DNA from: Paraglaciecola algarum
GTDB taxonomy: Bacteria > Pseudomonadota > Gammaproteobacteria > Enterobacterales > Alteromonadaceae
Direction of reading: 5' to 3'
NCBI RefSeq assembly: GCF_021532655.1
Contig: NZ_JAKGAS010000018.1
Span: 1 to 55,763, forward strand
DNA: 55,763 bases
Shown here: one piece after another, positions 53,619-55,763 of the stretch
How positions within the stretch are numbered: position 1 is the first letter of the stretch
How the letters are laid out: each line of letters begins with the position of its first letter
Notes under the pieces: generated by a model
What the model was told of the DNA's origin: nothing
What the model saw: the letters and a program-made list of their open reading frames with translations, nothing else
The model's database searches: none
Translations under genes and position numbers: made by a program

Positions 53619-53720
53619 CATACCGCCGTCTTAATGGGCAACCGAAGCAACGCGTAGGTTGTCCCGTGGAAGCCGCGCTTTTTTTTTCCGGCTGGAGCGT
53701 AATTGAACACTTTGTTATGT
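53619..53720 (-). other. attC-like site after the GFA gene
   Basis: On the minus strand the region runs CATCACATAACAAAGTG (R'' side) to CATTAAGACGGCGGTATG (R' side, one base off a GTTATG core). The centre holds CAACCTACGCGTTGCTTCGG. The complement of the left side, GTTATGTGATG, partly matches the GTTATATG found at the likely start of the GFA cassette (54129). Symmetry is weaker than in the other sites. Confidence 0.5.
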
Positions 53721-53736
53721 GATGATTTAATACACA

Positions 53737-54093
53737 TCATTTCATCCCTGCACCGACAGTAGCACGAACAGGAACACCTGATGGGTCAAAGCCTTCTAGG
53801 CAGAATACATTGACACCATAGTGATCGGGTGTAACTCGCTTCCGATGGAACGGGTAAATACCACATACCTTGCAAAAGTAGTGTTCGGCTGTATGAGTAT
53901 GGAATTGATAAGTAGTTAGCGAATCGCTGCCCGATAAAATGCGCATAGCGCTTTCATGAACTTTAACCATGAGAGCATTTTTACGGATACAAATAGAACA
54001 GTCGCAAGTCGTTAATTCCGGTAGATCAGTATCGATCTCAAACTGAACTGCGTTGCAGTGACACGACCCTTGAAAAGTTTTCATATTATTCAT
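53737..54093 (-). CDS. GFA-family (glutathione-dependent formaldehyde-activating-like) protein
   Basis: The 118-residue protein has the zinc-binding cysteines of the GFA fold: GSCHCNAVQFEI, CDCSICIRK and HYFCKVCG. Members range from Gfa to many uncharacterised proteins, so the substrate is unknown. I chose the start at 54093 (MNNMKTFQGSCHC); the longer frame from 54177 would overlap the methyltransferase. Neither start has a clear ribosome site. It is one of the cassette-array genes. Confidence 0.8.
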   Translation of the reverse strand: MNNMKTFQGSCHCNAVQFEIDTDLPELTTCDCSICIRKNALMVKVHESAMRILSGSDSLTTYQFHTHTAEHYFCKVCGIYPFHRKRVTPDHYGVNVFCLEGFDPSGVPVRATVGAGMK

Positions 54094-54115
54094 ACTAGTT
54101 TTTGTTTTTCCGACC

Positions 54116-54778
54116 TCAAGACATATAACAGTGTGTTTTGATTGATTTCTTTGCAACCACAAAATAGCTAGAAGCATCTTTATATATCTCTTCAGATTCT
54201 AGTGTTTGAAACCCACCAACCGCAAGTAAGCTTTCTACGTCAGAGCTAGTAATCCTTCTTATAGGTATTGGAATTAGACCAAGCTTACACAGCACGCTGA
54301 CGAGCTGGATTTGCAAGCTCACTAGAAATGACATCTTTTGACGCAAACAAGGTGTTACAGAGATAAATAAACCATCTGGCTTTAGTAAATCTTCAACTCT
54401 GAGCATTACATCCTGTGGATTAGGGACTGTATGCAACATATTGAATGCGAGAATGACATCAAATTTTTCATTTGAATATTTACTGTCAAATATATCGCCT
54501 TGTTCAAAGCTTACGTTTTCGATGTTTGCTACCGCAGCTTTTCCCCTAGCTATCTCGATCATATTCGATGATATATCAATTGCTTGAATTTCTTTTACTA
54601 GGTCAGAAAACTGACAAGCTGCAGTTCCAGTACCACAGCCATAGTCGAGAACCCTATCGCTATCCTTTAGAAATCTCTTAGTGTTTTCTCTAGATCTATT
54701 ATGGATATACTCAAATCGCTCTTCGGTTTTGTCATAGCTCTTAGATGCCCCATCCCAAAACTCTTCAGATTTACTCAT
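54116..54778 (-). CDS. SAM-dependent methyltransferase in a cassette
   Basis: A 220-residue class I methyltransferase: motif I VLDYGCGTGTAA, acidic AIDISSNMIEIA, FEQGDIFD, then AFNMLHTVPNPQDVMLRVEDLLKPDGLF. The substrate is unknown. The cassette starts GTTAAGCGTTAAGG, but no matching attC follows the gene. Instead the last codons (THCYMS, stop) run into GTTATATGTCTTGA, which looks like the start of the GFA cassette. The native C-terminus and attC seem to have been lost by deletion. Confidence 0.85.
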   Translation of the reverse strand: MSKSEEFWDGASKSYDKTEERFEYIHNRSRENTKRFLKDSDRVLDYGCGTGTAACQFSDLVKEIQAIDISSNMIEIARGKAAVANIENVSFEQGDIFDSKYSNEKFDVILAFNMLHTVPNPQDVMLRVEDLLKPDGLFISVTPCLRQKMSFLVSLQIQLVSVLCKLGLIPIPIRRITSSDVESLLAVGGFQTLESEEIYKDASSYFVVAKKSIKTHCYMS

Positions 54779-54793
54779 TTTCTATGCCTTAAC

Positions 54794-54875
54794 GCTTAAC
54801 ATATGGGGATTTTAGGAGCGCTTTTGGCCGAAGGCCAGCGAGTAAAATTCCCACCATGATGTTTTTGTTATGTGC
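54794..54875 (-). other. attC site after the 176-residue cassette gene
   Basis: A textbook small attC of 82 bases. On the minus strand R'' is GCACATAAC and R' is GTTAAGC (fits GTTRRRY). The stem GGGAATTTTACTCGCTGGCC-TTC-GGCC pairs with AGCGCTCCTAAAATCCC, leaving unpaired bases on one side. The cassette's start (GTTATGTGCTCGG) is the exact complement of CCGAGCACATAAC here, the hallmark of a circularising gene cassette. Confidence 0.85.
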
Positions 54876-55398
54876 TCGGGTAAACCTCACAATCGTCTCC
54901 AAAACCGTGATTTCCCGCTTTTACAGTTTTGCTTTTGTTTCGGTATTCGTACCGAAATGATTTAGAAAAACCGCTCATGGAATGAGTTGCATGAACCATA
55001 ACTGTAATAAAATCTTGAACATCAGAAGTCCAGATTGAATCAATATCTATAGCTTCTGTAATTCTGAAGGCGTAACGCGCATTTGAATCTTTCTTGTTGT
55101 ATGGCGCAATGTGATAAATATCTCGGTGTTTTACTTCTTTGTGTTCAATAAATGGCCCAGACGCTGAATTCTTGGTTTGGCTTTTTAAAATCTCGACTTT
55201 GACATTGTTCAAGCCATGCCTACATTTGTTAATAAACTTAATTTCTATATATTTTTTATCTGAATTTTCAAAGTTAACGGCAATGTTAGGGGATATTATT
55301 AATTTAGGTTTGAGAAATGAAAATGAAAACCACAAGAATAGCGCCGATGCTGCAATTCCAGATAACACACCAGTTGAGATAGAGATTAGGTATTCCAT
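54868..55398 (-). CDS. Hypothetical one-helix membrane protein in a cassette (176 aa)
   Basis: I do not recognise this protein. It has one N-terminal helix (ISTGVLSGIAASALFLWFSF) followed by a beta-rich domain (KLIISPNIAVNF, then KYIEIKFINKCRHGLNNVKV) resembling an Ig-like fold outside or under the membrane. The start ATG 55398 is preceded by AGGAAAG at 13 bases. The stop codon and last residues (VYPST) are encoded by the left arm of the attC site. It is a complete cassette with matching ends. Confidence 0.7.
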   Translation of the reverse strand: MEYLISISTGVLSGIAASALFLWFSFSFLKPKLIISPNIAVNFENSDKKYIEIKFINKCRHGLNNVKVEILKSQTKNSASGPFIEHKEVKHRDIYHIAPYNKKDSNARYAFRITEAIDIDSIWTSDVQDFITVMVHATHSMSGFSKSFRYEYRNKSKTVKAGNHGFGDDCEVYPST

Positions 55399-55434
55399 AT
55401 TTATACTTTCCTACATTTCGATTTATCCGAGCAC

Positions 55435-55457
55435 ATAACGAGGCTGTAGAAAAAGTC
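55435..55457. repeat. Right copy of the 23-base repeat; probable IS end
   Basis: ATAACGAGGCTGTAGAAAAAG, extended to 55457, matches 51227-51249 with one change. ATAAC is the complement of the cassette core GTTAT at 55435-55439. GAGGCTGTAGAAAAAG looks like the outer end of the insertion sequence whose transposase stop lies 190 bases to the right. The IS may thus be inserted precisely at a recombination core. Confidence 0.55.
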
Positions 55458-55643
55458 GATATTGACTGACCATTCCTTCGCCTTTATTTAATTTTTTAAG
55501 TGTTATGAACTTTGCCTTGGATAAATCTATTTTGCAAAGTTTTTTACTCATGTTAAGTATTTTCAGTTTTTTGGCGTTTATCTAGTGGGATACGGCGGTT
55601 GTGGGGGATAAAACTGGGTGGAGACGGCTTAGGACTTAGCTAA
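55458..55643. other. Non-coding end of the IS element
   Basis: A stretch of 186 bases between the IS-end-like repeat and the transposase stop codon. I see no gene. It would be the 3' untranslated part of the IS, somewhat long for such elements. Confidence 0.4.
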
Positions 55644-55763
55644 CTATGCTGTTATCTGCCCATAATTCTTGAGCTTTTCGATATTCTGTATCAAACAGAA
55701 TAAGTGCCACTGGCCTTGCACTTTATCTTTACCTCGAAGGCTAAAACGATTCAGTTTTTTGTT
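55644..55763 (-). CDS. IS1182-like transposase, C-terminal end (partial)
   Basis: The minus-strand frame from the window edge to TAG 55644-55646 gives 39 residues: NKKLNRFSLRGKDKVQGQW followed by HLFCLIQNIEKLKNYGQITA. The RFSLRGKxKVxGQWxLxCLxxNIxKL pattern is the conserved C-terminus of IS1182-family DDE transposases. The rest of the gene lies beyond the window, so whether the element is intact cannot be judged. Confidence 0.75.
   Translation of the reverse strand, partial: NKKLNRFSLRGKDKVQGQWHLFCLIQNIEKLKNYGQITA

Noticed and set aside
55139..55438. 99-codon plus-strand ORF opposite the 176-residue gene
   Set aside because: It is a shadow of that gene. Both end in YPST only because the cassette ends are inverted copies.
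1..55763. CRISPR arrays, rRNA operons and prophage structural genes
   Set aside because: I looked for regular short repeats with spacers, conserved rRNA segments and capsid, tail or terminase products and saw none.

Overview
The window looks like a stretch of an Alteromonadales chromosome (marine Gammaproteobacteria, most like Glaciecola/Paraglaciecola relatives). This is inferred from the low GC, from gammaproteobacterial gene orders (ffh-ypjD-corB, fadI-fadJ, moxR-DUF58-bat), and from uronate and polysaccharide catabolism genes. No rRNA, intact tRNA, intact tmRNA or CRISPR array is visible.

Left edge (1-7524): two islands stacked in tandem at a tmRNA gene. Two copies of the tmRNA 3' end (2758-2783 and 7506-7524) share 19 identical bases. 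The outer island carries a lone AIPR-family putative phage-defence gene. The inner 4.7-kb island has a dead tyrosine integrase beside its left att site. Its cargo is a potassium module: a short KdpD-like kinase, a KdpE-like regulator, and a KtrA/KtrB-type channel. The likely original tmRNA terminator follows the second att copy (7531-7560). The intact ssrA gene is probably left of the window.

Centre-left (7.6-21.6 kb): small hypothetical genes, a YjdM zinc protein, an RND efflux pair, a HipBA toxin-antitoxin pair, and a uronate locus. The uronate locus holds a class II aldolase, UxaC, a GH88 lipoprotein and a GntR/FCD regulator, with operator-like palindromes.

Core (21.7-50.3 kb): housekeeping and signalling genes. 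They include moeB, two large EAL proteins (one a 1499-residue beta-propeller/PAS/GGDEF/EAL hybrid), ffh, ypjD, corB, sixA and an M16 protease. They also include fadI-fadJ with a FadR-like site upstream, the six-gene moxR-bat operon, and an ECF sigma factor with a DUF3379 partner.

Right edge (50.6-55.5 kb): a run of small cassettes, nearly all on the minus strand, separated by imperfect palindromes with GTTAT/GTTAA cores. In the best case the start of a cassette is complementary to the left side of its own attC over about 20 bases (18 matching). I read this as an integron cassette array without an integrase in view (a CALIN, or part of a larger chromosomal integron). It carries dps, two small membrane proteins, a MarR/MAPEG divergent pair, a GFA-family protein, a methyltransferase and another unknown. 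The window ends in the 3' end of an IS1182-like transposase. The two tmRNA islands and this cassette array are the accessory parts; the rest looks like stable chromosome.
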